Assembly (NCBI RefSeq): GCF_949628215.1
Contig: NC_134276.1
Span: 102,613,799-102,677,798 of the forward strand
Length of the DNA: 64,000 nucleotides
Direction: 5' to 3'
Source: Phalacrocorax aristotelis
Lineage: Eukaryota > Chordata > Aves > Suliformes > Phalacrocoracidae
Shown here: one piece after another, positions 11,242 through 22,348 of the stretch
How the letters are laid out: each line of letters starts with the position of its first letter
How positions within the stretch are numbered: position 1 is the stretch's first letter
Translations under genes and position numbers: made by a program
The notes under the pieces: model-generated
The model's input: the letters and a program-made list of their open reading frames with translations, nothing else
What the model was told of the DNA's origin: nothing
The model's database searches: none

Positions 11242-12168
11242 CTGAAATGCAAAAAGACAGCATGCCCAGAAATGACGCAACTGTTTTACATTGCAATAAA
11301 ATGCTAATTTGCAGAAGGAACTAAGCTTCCATCTACACGCAACAAAAGGAGAAAACAAGTCTTCAGTTCAACTATATTTTTGCAGTGGAAGAAGGGCAAA
11401 GGCTGCCAATCTGCACAGAAGAGGATTTCAGCTAGACCATATTAGACAGCAGCAGCATTAAAAGTAAATGGTCCCACAAGCAGAAAAATCCGCTATGTAA
11501 CTCACGGCTGCCTTGCTTCAGCAGCTTATTTATTTTGTGATATGTTAGAAAAAAAGGCCAAAGGCTGCTGCACAGTTCAAACTGAGTGCGAAGCCCTCTG
11601 GAGATGACAGAGCCAAGCAGTGCATCACACTAGCAGCGAGGTCAGTGGGCCAACTGGCGTTGGCCACATGAATGACAGTCCTACCCAAATACTTATGATT
11701 CCAAAACACACTCTTCAGTGCTCTATATGTCTATCCCAGGTTATGAAATAAGAATGGGTTAGGCATCCTGGGTTCACTTCTGCCACTGTTATTGCATATT
11801 ACAGGAACTTGAAGACATTTCTCTTCCTCCTGCATTAATCTACCCATTTGCAAACAGCATCCAGAGTCTTTTAAAGATAGCAGAATTGCAAACCAAACTT
11901 TACTTGTTATCAAGTTGCACAAGAAAGGAAGCCCCCAAAAAACCAGAGCACTTGATTCTTTTTGCTCTGATACCAGCATGACTCCACCGGGGAGCAAGGC
12001 TGAGTAGGCTCCCAATATGCAAAGGGTTCAATACCGGGGTTGGAACTGGATGGTCTTTCAAGGTCCCTTCCATCCCAAACCATTCTCTGATTCACCTCAG
12101 CAGGCATGCACCTCTTTAAAACAGGAGATTTGAAAATACTCTTGGAAGGGCAGCAGCCCCCTACGTAC
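11242..12168 (-). other. ITSN1: ITSN1 intron 40
   Basis: This 927-bp intron runs from donor GT at 12168-12167 to acceptor AG at 11243-11242. It contains one short antisense CR1 fragment at about 12025-12096. Nothing else is recognised. Confidence 0.85.
12025..12096 (+). repeat. CR1 LINE 3'-end fragment
   Basis: It shows the typical CR1 3' tail (GGTCCCTTCCATCCCAAACC followed by ATTCTCTGATTC) and an upstream 'ggaactggatggtcttt' segment. Only the last 70 bp or so are present, a 5'-truncated copy antisense to ITSN1. Confidence 0.8.
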
Positions 12169-12342
12169 CATCTGGGGAGAACTGGTCCCTCTCGAACACT
12201 GTAATGCAGAGCACGTCCTGCTCAAGGTCTTTGATAAAGAACTGGCAGTTGGAGTTCCACTTTGGATTGAGGGTGTCCTGTATCGTCTTGGTAATGTGGC
12301 ACTGAGAGCCCATCGTCACCTCGCAGTACGGGTTACTCTTTC
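12169..12342 (-). CDS. ITSN1: ITSN1 exon 40: central C2 domain
   Basis: The exon is 174 nt and reads [14 protein letters not shown], then [17 protein letters not shown], then [16 protein letters not shown]. This is the core of a C2 sandwich: SNPYCEV, the N-P-K-W-N turn and FERD are family signatures. The acidic residues in [10 protein letters not shown] occupy the usual calcium-binding loop. Acceptor ctag|GAAAG and donor GATG|GTACG were checked for phase with both neighbours. Confidence 0.95.
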
Positions 12343-12776
12343 CTAGGAAGATGGAAACAAAGAGAAAAGAGTAATTTCATTTTTAGGTGTGTGATCTTCC
12401 TCCTAAATATCCTTTTATACCCCTACACCCAACAGATGGAGGAAAGACTGTGGCCTCACTGCCATTATAATGAACAGGGACACAGTTCTGCAAGGCACTG
12501 AGCACCTTCTGCTCTTCATTTCAGGACTTTGTGGCTTGTGATCCCTTATGATATGGCTTACGTGGTGGAAACTAAGTTCGTCTGAAACAAATGCTTAATG
12601 CAGGACAACTGCATGACTACTACTGACTGCACAAAATCACTTCCGCATATTTTAAGTTAATTAAAACTGCTTCATTAAACAAAACTATGTCTTGGACAGA
12701 ACCTCCTTCAAAGTTAGTCTGACAGATAGGAATCTCTTCTTCATAGAATGTATTATGAAAAACCCAAGGCACTTAC
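12343..12776 (-). other. ITSN1: ITSN1 intron 39
   Basis: A 434-bp GT-AG intron in which I see no repeat, motif or extra exon. Confidence 0.85.
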
Positions 12777-12860
12777 CATGAGACCTGCATGGTTTTAGTT
12801 CAATGCCTTCAACAATATTCACCATCAACCTCCCAATGCCTGTTGCTCTTTGCGAGCGAA
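12777..12860 (-). CDS. ITSN1: ITSN1 exon 39: PH-C2 junction, first C2 strand
   Basis: The 84-nt exon reads [20 protein letters not shown] and then LKPCRSH. It covers the short linker after the PH domain and the first beta strand of C2 ([13 protein letters not shown]). Mammalian ITSN1 has VNVVEGIEL here as I recall, so this carries a conservative V-to-I change. Both splice sites are canonical. Confidence 0.95.
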
Positions 12861-12958
12861 CTGTGGTGAAACACAAGAGGAGAGAGAAAAGTCGTTAATG
12901 TATTTTCCTGCCCATGAACTTTTCCGCAAAAGCTAGACCCCCGCATCCCACACTGTAC

Positions 12959-13041
12959 CTAAGTAGGCCTTTTCCCTCTTCTTCTTTTCAGTCTCTATGT
13001 AAAGTTCTGAAGCAGCTTTGATCTTCTGAACCCAGGCAGTC
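12959..13041 (-). CDS. ITSN1: ITSN1 exon 38: PH domain C-terminal helix
   Basis: The 83-nt exon reads [20 protein letters not shown] and ends KREKAYL. It is the C-terminal amphipathic helix of the PH domain, including the near-invariant Trp of PH domains (TAWVQKI). A basic KKKRE tail leads to C2. The PH domain packs against the DH domain and supports Cdc42 exchange and phosphoinositide binding. Confidence 0.95.
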
Positions 13042-15198
13042 CTTCAGAACGAAAGGAAAATAAAGTTGCAAAATACCATTTCCATTTTCTCCCCCTGGAA
13101 CACAGCAGACAAAAGTAAAGCTGTCCCTCCTTCCCAACCAAGGCTCTGGCCCCATCACAGGCTCTGCTACACTGGAGCTGTCTGCCTGGAAGAGAACTTA
13201 CTGGAATTTACAGTACCTGCAGAAATGTTACCATCCCAAGCTAGCAAATCCCACCACACAACAAAGGCTCAAGAAAATCACAAGCAGGAGGGATTTAGCG
13301 AGAAACCAAAAGGTATAGGTAAGAGGTTTGCTTTCACCAAGCCTTTTGCTTTATTGTAATAAACTAACTTCTTGTAGCCAGTAGATACAAGACAGCTATG
13401 TTGCAGAGGTGGCTGCTTTTCTTGACCCCTGAGGTTTCATACCAAAATCCTTCTGAGCCTCAGGACACACGAAGCATAACTCAGGGAGTACGCAGATGAT
13501 GAATCATCATGGTTCCCTATAGGCCCTCTTGGAAATCATTTCATACTTAAGAGACTGAGTGGAAAGACTGACAAAGAAAGTGTGGAAGAAGGGGTATCGA
13601 GGGACCTCAAGGGTTTAGAAGAATTGCTGTGACATACAAAGGAGCCTGAGACCTGAGTCAAGGCAAAAAGAGAGAATCTAGAAGTTGTGGATCCATTTCT
13701 GATCCCGAAATGAAGGGCTCCTGCTCTACAGGGCATTGCAGCTACTTACACTGGCCTGGATTTGTGTCTGAACACTCACCTGTATTCTGCACAGAGAGCT
13801 GTTCAAGAAAACAAAACACTTATGGACAATCCTGTCTTCCAGCTCAGCCCTAAATGGTAAATGGCAGCTTCAGAAGTATACCAAACCTTTGATCATAAAG
13901 GTCCTTTCAGATTAAATGGGCAAATTAAACACTCATTGATGCTCATGTTTTACTTCTGTTGCTCTTAGCTAAAAGCAATTGAACCATGAAAATCTGGAGG
14001 TATCTCACCTAAAGTGCTGCATTCATTTAGTATGCAATTCTGGCATAGAAGAAAGTCAAAAGCTGTATCCTGTATAAGTAAAGGCATTTGACGAGAGCAC
14101 CCAAATTCAGGTAGCAGTTCCTATGGGTTCTCTCTATAGTGAATGGAGAGAGGCAGGCACCTCCACTGGTTGTTCAGTGCAGCATGCCTACGCATCTTGC
14201 TGAAATTCCTCAAGCTAGGTAGGATGAATGTAATTGCAGAGGCAGAGTTTAGGTGTTTGTGACTACTGCTGTGGGTGCTCTGATACAAAACAGATGATTA
14301 TTCCTATGGTCTGATTTGCTCAACAGATCCTTAGTTGAAAAGGCTGTGTCAATTTTCATCACTAAGGGTGATGCTCACTCATTCTGTGGCATAGAGGGAC
14401 AGACAGCACCCCAAAGGACAAATGGGATCCATAAAAGTATGACCTTTTGCAAGAAAAGCTATATGTATAAATAACAATGAATAACACGGTCATGCAGGCA
14501 GGGAAAAAAAGATGTTTTATACATTTTTATGCATCAGAAGTTTTAGGGGCCGTATATTTGCAAGCTGGCATAACACAATGTCTATACTATGGGGGAGGGG
14601 TTTGCTGCACTTTCAGCTTTCATTTTTAACTCTTTCAAGAGCTTACATTTGTGTAGAGAAAGTATAGGCTTTCAGTAAGTCAGTGTAATCCTGTCTCCAT
14701 AAGCTTGCCAGAGACAAAAATCACCAGCTGAGGCTTTGAGGTTGCTCTTCCTTTGACGGTTTCAGTCTGAACTGAACCAGCCTAAAACTAACTGGGTTCA
14801 GTTTGGTAGGTTTTTGCTTCAAATTCTAATTCTGACCTGTTCCTCAATCTCATTCAACAAACAGCCATACAAATGCTTGCCCTGGCACAAACAAACAGAT
14901 GTTAACAGAAGAAGATAGGATTGCATCTTTTGGCTTCCTTATGCTAACATAAAATACTGTGAAATATGGCCTATATATCAGTTCTCCTAGCCGTTTCACT
15001 GTTGGTCTTATTGGAATTCAGGAAACATCATTATTTCTCCCTCCTTTTCATATATTGAGCATCACCGTATTCTCAAGCAGAAGGAATTCTCCAATCTTGT
15101 AGATAACCTGCTTGGAGACTGCTATGCATGTGTACATCATATACATTTGCACAAGACTTTTCAAATTCAGTACTAGCATGGCCTGTGCAGGTACTTAC
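13042..15198 (-). other. ITSN1: ITSN1 intron 37
   Basis: A 2.2-kb GT-AG intron. I recognise no repeat or exon in it. Confidence 0.8.
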
Positions 15199-15320
15199 CT
15201 TTCATTAATGCTTTCAGCCCGGAGTGTATAGACTCTATCAATGTGGGAGATATGGAAGATGGGCTCATCTCCAGAAGGGTCTGTGGGTAATTTTACTAGT
15301 ACCTCATTTAGAAAAATTGG
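15199..15320 (-). CDS. ITSN1: ITSN1 exon 37: central PH domain strands
   Basis: The 122-nt exon reads [20 protein letters not shown] and then [20 protein letters not shown]. These are the middle and late beta strands of the PH fold; [16 protein letters not shown] is the characteristic segment before the terminal helix. It starts in phase 0 after acceptor ttttacag and ends with AG of the split Arg codon at donor GTAAGT. Confidence 0.95.
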
Positions 15321-15831
15321 CTGTAAAACATTAGGCAAAGCTAGAGTTCTACCGCACAATATCTGAACAGATGTATTCAACACAGAGCAATTTACAACAG
15401 ATTTATCTTGTGCCTGCAGCATCTTCCCCCTTCTGCCATCCTCCCATCTTTCTTCAGGTAGGTAATTTTAAAAAATTTTCTTATTATCAAAGATACAGGT
15501 GCCTCCAGAGTCTGGGAACACTTCTTGTGAAGTGGGCAAGCAGCCTCACGAAGCACAGCAATCTCTCCTTTCCCACAAAGAGCAGCAAGCACTACTCTCC
15601 CCATCACTCCCTGATAAACGTGACCTGTTGAAGAGGTTGTTTTCGCAAAACTTCAAAAGCATCTTTTCTTATCTCGCTAAAGCAAACAACCAGCTTTCTC
15701 ACCATCAGTCCCTGCAATCCCCAGTGTACATCAAAGCTTTCAAACCTCTTCTATTCAGTACAGGAGCTGCTGCCTGCTATATGCATGTTAGTGTAAGACC
15801 ATATTAGTTGCCATTTAAGAGCGGTACTTAC
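15321..15831 (-). other. ITSN1: ITSN1 intron 36
   Basis: A 511-bp GT-AG intron with no recognisable repeat or exon. Confidence 0.85.
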
Positions 15832-16044
15832 AGTTTTGTACATTTTGTATTGCAGATTAGACTTGGGGCTGAAGACCTTGTCTGTGCCAGAAGAGCCAAG
15901 AGGTTTTATGATCTGAGTCAGGAGGAGGAAATCGTTGAACAGAAAGCCATACAGTTCCTTGTTACTCTTGGCTTTATAGAGTTTCCCACTGTGCAGAAAC
16001 TTGCGTGGTCCCAAGCAGTTTGTAACAGAATTAAATACGAGTTG
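15832..16044 (-). CDS. ITSN1: ITSN1 exon 36: DH-PH linker and PH domain start
   Basis: The 213-nt exon (71 codons, phase 0 at both ends) reads [20 protein letters not shown], then [18 protein letters not shown], and ends QYKMYKT. The [21 protein letters not shown] segment is the first strands of the PH domain, with the usual basic residues of a phosphoinositide-binding loop. Its phase makes it a symmetric exon, so skipping would keep frame but destroy the PH fold. Confidence 0.95.
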
Positions 16045-17676
16045 CTGCGAAAAGTAGAAGAAGAAGAACAACGCACTGTATAAAGTATAACAATCGAGGT
16101 TCCCCTGAAAGAGATCAAATACAGTTTTGAGTCCCGACAGTGGTTTTAATTTGTGTCACAGGGATGATGAGCAATGTCTCTGTCTTGTGCATGGCAAGCA
16201 GTGCAAGTCACAGAAATGCTACATGAAAATTAACTTTAAGGCAGCCCATCAGTTGCACGGGGCATGGCCTGGACAGACAGAGAAAAGCCAAAAGCGTTTG
16301 TGTCTCCTTCCGAGTTCCTCTGCCACGCGCATGCATCTCTGGGTGGAACTGAGCTGACAACTTGTCCTGGATTAGCAGTAGTAGCAAATGGCCTCTCCAA
16401 ACGCTGAGCTTTCTTAACAAGGCCTGGATTTCTGAATTGTGTTTGAATTTCACCTGTTTAATGCACCACAGGAATTCCAGATACCCTGCCTTTGTGTACC
16501 CACAGCTGCTGACCAGGGGCTGGAACTGGCAGGATTTAAGACTCAACTGTAGCTTGTTACCAGATGAGTAGAGGCTTGCATTTTCCTAAAGTGTCATTTT
16601 CAGGTTTATTTTCACTAGGTGGTGGTACAGTTCTTGCCATGCTAGTGGGCCAGACAGCTAGATCTGGAGTGGCTCCTTCTACAGACTAGAAACACCTCAG
16701 TCAGAAAACTGAGGGAAGGCCAGACCACTCCCTGGCACTAATACAGGGCTCCTACTGGTTTTACCATGTCAGCAAGCAGCCAGTTGGACTTTCAGGTAAT
16801 ATTTTTGGTGTTCTAGGGCCAGACATCATGTACAGAAGATAAAAGCAGCCATCTACCTTCAGGCAGTAGCTATAAGACAGCTGAATGTGACTTTGACGCT
16901 TCTGAAATTGTTATACCTGTCTTTCTGAAACAGTTAGACTTCATAAGATGAAATTCAATGTCTTCTCGTTTATAAACTAAGCAGTGCCTTTTTTTAAAAA
17001 AAATCTTATAGAAATGAAAACTCAATGCATTCATTGAAAATCAAGTTGTGATCTGTCTGCCTCCATTATCGTCATCAATAATAGGGAGGCCATCAAAATA
17101 TCCTCCATCCTTTTGCAGGACATACTGACACAATAATTTTCTTTATAGTTTCAGTAAAGAGACTTAGCGTGTTACCTTAAAAAACAATATGCGATGGTAG
17201 GCAGTGATTCTCTCTATAAAGTCTTGAGAGAGACTCGATCAGTATTCTTGAGTTTCCAAAATGCACACAAAGTTTTATCAGAAAAAAATATTTTCTGTAA
17301 TTAAAGCACTCCAGGATGGTCAGGTAGAGCTTCAGGATGAGATACAGAAGTATAATAACCACTCTATTATAAAGAGTTATGAAACTGGAAAGTTGTGGTT
17401 GAAAACTGCAGCATTGAACTTGGCACTAGTCCAGAGGCAGGCAACAAAAGCAGCATTTATCATATAGAAGGCAATAACATGAGCAGCAAAAAGGATTACA
17501 TGCAAGAGTGAAAGGAAGCCAAAGAAAGATGAAAACAAAGGACTGGAGATTATATGACTTGATTAATAACACTGTTTGTCCCCTGATGCAGTGCTGTAAG
17601 TGAGCCATGGTTTCTTTCCGACCGGTGGAGAAGTACGCTCACATTGCATTACTCTAGATAGAACTTTTTTTTTTAC
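16045..17676 (-). other. ITSN1: ITSN1 intron 35
   Basis: A 1.6-kb GT-AG intron in which I see no repeat or coding similarity. Confidence 0.8.
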
Positions 17677-17844
17677 CTCCGACAGGCCTTCACACTGAAC
17701 ATGAGCCTGGATCCACTCCAGCCTATCTGAATTTTCCTTCTCCCGCACTCCTTCATTTACTTGAGAACATAATTCTTCTGCTTTCTCAAGAGCATGCTTC
17801 AAGTGACTGTGGTCTGGGTGGTTTTCAGGAGTGTTTTCTATTAT
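17677..17844 (-). CDS. ITSN1: ITSN1 exon 35: DH domain last helix
   Basis: The 168-nt exon (56 codons, phase 0 at both ends) reads [20 protein letters not shown] and then [20 protein letters not shown], ending QCEGLSE. This is the end of the RhoGEF (Dbl-homology) domain: the DH loop with N-P-E-N-H-P-D, then the long last helix that runs into the PH linker. The helix carries contacts for Cdc42. The acceptor is ctgtag. Confidence 0.95.
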
Positions 17845-19072
17845 CTACAGATAAATAAAATACATTAGCCTTTTCTGTTATCTGCAGTTAAAATGTATTT
17901 ATATTGTCAGCCCTACACTTCTGTTTTATTTCTTTATTTCCATCAGAGCCAGCCAGTATGTTTCAAATGTCTTCTCCTCTTTGACAAACATGAAAAATAG
18001 GAGACAAACTCACAGTCTGTGAACAGCCGAAGTGAATGCCTGTCTGCAGAGCCTTTGCATCAGTACACTGCTCACTCTTTTGACATAAGCATGCAAATTC
18101 CAGCCATATACAGAAATATATCCTTGACTATTTAAGGAATCTCTTAAATGCCAACACCCAATTTATAATGCTTTCCTGTGAAAGCCTTGGGCCAAGTTCA
18201 ATAACATTATTCAGGATGGTAAGTGTTAGGCAACAAAGGAAAGTTAGGAAAGGGTTGTAAGTCATCCAGCAATGTAAACTGCACGGTAAGGTAACTTGCA
18301 ACAATTCCGCATTCACCCTTGCATGCTGAATGTCATTTATGAGACTATGGGGAGGGAATGACACTGTGGAAAACAGCAAAGATGAGCATAAGATTGACTC
18401 ATTACTGCTGTTATCTGAATTTTAAAGTTTTCATTCAGCATTTACAGCCTTCTGGTTGTGTGCAAGTTTCACCTCTGTTTCTAATGGAAATCCAGAGTCA
18501 TTTCACTGAAGCCAAATGAGTTACCAGGCTGTGAGAGTTGGGGTTGTTCTGCCTGGAGAAGAGAAGGCTCTGCAGAGATTTTATTGCAGCCTTTCAGTAC
18601 TTAAAAGGGGACTATAGGAAAGATGGGACAATCTTTTTAGCAAGGCCTGTTGTGACAGGACATGGGGTAATGGTTTTAAACTAAAGGAGGGAAGATTTAG
18701 ACTGGATATAAGGAAATATTTTTTACTATGAGGGTGGTGAAACACTGGCACAGGTTGCCCAGAGAGGTGGTAGATGCCCCATCTCTGGAAACATTCAAGG
18801 TCAGGTTGGATGGGGCTCTGAGCAACCTGATCTAGTTGAAGATGTCCCTGCTCACTGCAGGGGGGCTGGACTAGATGGCCTTTAAAGGTCCCTTCCAACC
18901 TAAACCATTCTATGATTTGCTCTAGTGTTATCAAATATAAAAGGATACCCCATGTTCCCTAGCACATCAGATATTTAACAGTGATAAAGCTTGACGCAAA
19001 CAGGGCAACTACCCTGTAATTAAGCTATAAGCAAAGCAGCATCAAAATCATCATTTTTGCAAAAGAACGTAC
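17845..19072 (-). other. ITSN1: ITSN1 intron 34
   Basis: A 1.2-kb GT-AG intron. About one third is the antisense CR1 copy at 18535-18917; nothing else is recognised. Confidence 0.85.
18535..18917 (+). repeat. CR1 LINE, 3' part, about 380 bp
   Basis: The sequence follows the CR1 3' region without large gaps: the 'gttctgcctggagaagagaa' start, a 'gggtggtgaaacactggcac' segment, 'tccctgctcactgcaggggg', and the tail 'ggtcccttccaacctaaacc' with ATTCTATGATT. It is 5'-truncated, as usual for CR1, and antisense to ITSN1. Confidence 0.93.
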
Positions 19073-19171
19073 ATTTTTAATTATTAGTGGGTATCTTGTT
19101 ACCCGTTGCATAGGCTTTAGTAGAAAACTTGATAGTGGCATTCCTTTACAGCGAGGATCCATTGCTAACCT
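19073..19171 (-). CDS. ITSN1: ITSN1 exon 34: DH domain conserved region 3
   Basis: The 99-nt exon (33 codons, phase 0 at both ends) reads [20 protein letters not shown] and then [13 protein letters not shown]. It is the most conserved stretch of RhoGEF domains, CR3: the helix [12 protein letters not shown] that forms much of the GTPase-binding surface. The only change I notice against mammals is FILKP to FLLKP. The acceptor is tgtttcag and the donor AAT|GTACGT. Confidence 0.95.
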
Positions 19172-19629
19172 CTGAAACATTAGAGAGGTAAAGTGGTGTT
19201 AGTCAATTTGTTTAAAACCCTGCAAAATGAGCTCCTCCAAGAAAGAAAAAGCTAAGGCAACAACTGAACACCATGCCTCAGCAAAATCTGTTCTTAGATC
19301 ACAACTTATATCAGTGCAACAGAATTTCTCGTACCTTTTACAACATGTTCTTCACCTGCCTTGCCTGTACAAGAGAAGGGCCTCTCCTTACTGTCCCAGC
19401 ATTTTACAGCAAAACCATTATTAAATGAAGCATTTTATGGCTCTATAGTTGTTTGAAAAACCATGTGCCTTCAATGAAAACATGTACTCCTTCAATTAGT
19501 GCTTAGGTCTGAAGATTCTTCATTCTAGCCCAAGGCGGCGAACTATTTGACACTATGTTTTGCAAATTAGCGAAATGATGAACTAAATTTATGGTGTACA
19601 AAAGTCATGGCGATTGCTTCTTTTCTTAC
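19172..19629 (-). other. ITSN1: ITSN1 intron 33
   Basis: A 458-bp GT-AG intron with no recognisable repeat or exon. Confidence 0.85.
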
Positions 19630-19813
19630 TTTAACAAACTCCTTGAACTCAGGGACTTCATCTGTCTTCTGCTGGATGAGCGCAGCCCCATTGAGCTGGC
19701 AGCTACAGAACCGAATGTAAGGCTGCATGTGTGGCAGCTGAGCTGTCAGTATGTCACCAATCATTTTCACTGGCATCTTCTCTCCAGACATCTTCTTACG
19801 CACACGCAAAGCC
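19630..19813 (-). CDS. ITSN1: ITSN1 exon 33: DH domain conserved region 2
   Basis: The 184-nt exon reads [20 protein letters not shown], then [20 protein letters not shown], and ends [10 protein letters not shown]. These are the middle helices of the DH domain, with the P-Y-I-R-F-C-S-C-Q motif of Dbl-family CR2. It begins with one base completing a Lys codon and ends in phase 0 before GTAAG. Confidence 0.95.
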
Positions 19814-21216
19814 CTAAACATAAAGAGGTCATGTGTGTTTTATAAGCAGACCACTCAAGAATGATTCCTTATTTATGAAATAAAAGGTTTGATTCTTATT
19901 CATTATTGAAATAAAGAGACCCCTGAATAATAAATAGATCAGCCACAAGATTTATTGCATATTTTAAGAATACAATAATCAAGACTGCACCCTCAGCCAA
20001 CATTTTTCCCTCTTGTGGTAACCAATCTGTTGTTTGACATTAACTTAATGTAATGCCAGATCAGACACAATATAAAAAGGAATGTAATTTCCTTTTCTGT
20101 TAGTTTAGAGAGTAACGGATATGCTCATGAATGAGGGATAAAGACCTTACCACTACTTTAAGCTCAAAGCTACTTCTAGTTTTTAGCCTTCTTTCCTAAG
20201 GAAAGGAGGTTTGCTGTCATTGAGCTGCCTGCATTTGTCCTATCACTGTCTTAACTTTTCAACTTGTTGGCCATTTTCAAATACATGTTACAAAAAAGGA
20301 GGTATCTTGAAGTTATGGACTTGATGATCTTAAGGGTCTTTTCCAACCTAAATGATTATAAAATCCATGTAAGGTCAATGAAAATTAGCAGCTCAGTAGC
20401 GAAAAAAGGAACTTTATTAATCCTCTTCCTTATAAAAATGCAGGTTTAACTCAGTCCTTACTCAGTTTCTCTGGCAATGACCATATGAGCAGCCTGCATG
20501 CACGTGCTGCCAAACCAGCCACAGCATTTACTGCATCTTGCTGAAGCAGTAGGGATGGGTGAGAAGGATGCACGTAGGAAGACTGGATCCATCAGAGGCC
20601 ACAGAGAATGAAGGGAGAAATAAGGGTACTTGCACTGAGTGGAGTTTCACGGTAGAGAGTTGGGGTTGAGGTAGTTGGAGACTTTGGAAGGAAGGGTGCA
20701 GGGTACACTGGATGCAAATCCATAGGAAGCCAGGTTTTGTTGGCATTGCTTCTCACAAAACTTGTTGAGGTGCTAATAAGCCTACAGTAACTAAAGCAAT
20801 GCATCAGCTAAAGCAGAATAAGGGAGGCATAGGTTGTTGTGCTTTGTTTTGCGTTCACGGATAACAGGACTGGAACTTGGTATGGGCTGTCATGGAGGAA
20901 GTAAAAGTCTGCGACAGGACTGTGGGTAGCCTTGGCAAGCACTACTCTTCAGGAGAGGTTGACCTTGCCTTCTGGAGCACATGTACACAAAGAGCAAAGT
21001 AAGTACAAATACTTACTCAGCAAAGAACTGCTGGATTTTTCTCAAGAACAAGTCATAGCAAACATTGTTAATAATTTGCCTTTTCCAACAAGGAAAAACG
21101 CATGGTCCTTTTAGTTACTACCTGCATAAGCGGCAAATATTTTCATGCAGCTAAAAGGAGAAGCAGGGGGAGAGGCCCATGATTTTGTTATTGCTAAGTA
21201 CGGGAAAAAAACTTAC
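19814..21216 (-). other. ITSN1: ITSN1 intron 32
   Basis: A 1.4-kb GT-AG intron. It holds one very short CR1 tail at about 20315-20365; nothing else is recognised. Confidence 0.85.
20315..20365 (+). repeat. CR1 LINE 3'-tail remnant
   Basis: About 50 bp match the CR1 3' end: 'ggacttgatgatcttaaggg', then 'tcttttccaacctaaatgat'. The same variant tail (TCTTTTCCAACCTAAATGAT) occurs in the larger copy at 50222-50811, suggesting the same CR1 subfamily. It is antisense to ITSN1. Confidence 0.75.
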
Positions 21217-21323
21217 TTCAGTAGTTTTATATTGCACATAATCAGCTCCTTCCAATTAACAAAAATCATAGCAACTTCTTTTTCTGTTAGCAGCTCAGAT
21301 TCCAGTAGTGGTTTCTGGAAGAT
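21217..21323 (-). CDS. ITSN1: ITSN1 exon 32: DH domain conserved region 1
   Basis: The 107-nt exon reads [20 protein letters not shown] and then [15 protein letters not shown], with two bases of the next Lys codon. It contains the DH segment from the end of CR1 to the next helix (F-x-N-W-K-E-L). The acceptor is ctgtag|ATC and the donor is CTGAA|GTAAGT. Phase with exons 31 and 33 was checked and is intact. Confidence 0.94.
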
Positions 21324-22226
21324 CTACAGATTCAGAAAATTAAGCAATTTAGAAAGTATACAGTAAGTATAACCGAAGTGACTAAGACTGATGATGCTCA
21401 TTTCCTTAGTCTGGAGAAAACTTCACATCAGAGTAGCACTTGACACTCAGTGGAACAGACTTCAAACATGCGCTGTGCCCTCAAGATCCATAGTGCTCCC
21501 TGATAATACATTTGTGAGCGGTATGTGGCTTTAAAAGAGAATACTCTAAATTTGTGTTGGTGGTGTTAATTATGACCTGGATAATCGGTTTGAAACTTGG
21601 GAATTTTAGTCAGAGGTCTCCTGCAAAACATCCCAGGATTACTTTGATGATACAACTTAAAGTACATTTTACTTTCAACTCTTCTATGGAAGTTCAGATT
21701 TAGCTCATAGTGTCTCAGGTTTGCATATCTTGACCTCTTTTTCAAAAAAGGGCTTTCCCTCTCTGTCAAGAGAACTGTCTAAATCAGTTGCCTGTATTAA
21801 TTCCCTTTTTCTCTACGTAAGTGATGCACCTCATAACATTGAAAGAAAATCACAGTAAGTGATAACTGAGTGTCACTGTGAATGTGGAAACTGGTACATT
21901 AAGCATTTCAAGTATTAAGAACTTATACATGAGAAATAAATACTCAAAATCAGGAGGAAAAAGGGTTTACTAGAATGATACTTTAAACATCAGTGTTTTG
22001 GTGATGGTAACACAAGGGCTTAACATCAGTTGCACCTGCACCCATACATGCCTGCATGAATCTATAGATATAGACAGACAGATAGATGGATGGAAGAAAA
22101 TTTAATACAGATCATCCCTAGGAAGTCAAACACAGCAGTGATATGAGTTTGCACAGCGAAATTATTGATTTACTTTAAAAAGACGAGTGATTAAAACCTG
22201 ATCCTAAAGCTGCTGAGCCATCTTAC
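21324..22226 (-). other. ITSN1: ITSN1 intron 31
   Basis: A 0.9-kb GT-AG intron. It holds a small GATA/GACA-type microsatellite at about 22064-22096; nothing else is seen. Confidence 0.85.
22064..22096. repeat. Short GATA/GACA/GATG microsatellite
   Basis: An imperfect tetranucleotide run (TAGA, CAGA, TGGA units) of about 33 bp within an ITSN1 intron. Confidence 0.75.
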
Positions 22227-22348
22227 CTCTGTGACCAACTGCAGATCATTTACATAGTTCTCTTCTGTGACAATGAGCTCATGGATGTATCCCTGCCTTT
22301 TTCTTTCAGTAGGTGTCAACATATCCAGAAGATGCAAGTCTGCACACC
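22227..22348 (-). CDS. ITSN1: ITSN1 exon 31: start of long-isoform-specific region, DH domain start
   Basis: The 122-nt exon begins GG, which joins the T at the end of exon 29 to make TGG (Trp). It then reads [20 protein letters not shown] and [20 protein letters not shown]. This is the SH3E-DH linker and the first DH helix (CR1: [14 protein letters not shown]). The linker is known to mediate SH3E-dependent autoinhibition of the GEF in mammals. Using this exon instead of exon 30 makes the long, mainly neuronal isoform. The acceptor is tgttttccag. Confidence 0.95.

Noticed and set aside
21217..21323. A suspected one-base insertion in DH exon 32.
   Set aside because: Rechecking the sequence against the overlapping + strand translation gives 107 nt, in phase with exons 31 and 33. 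The DH frame is intact.
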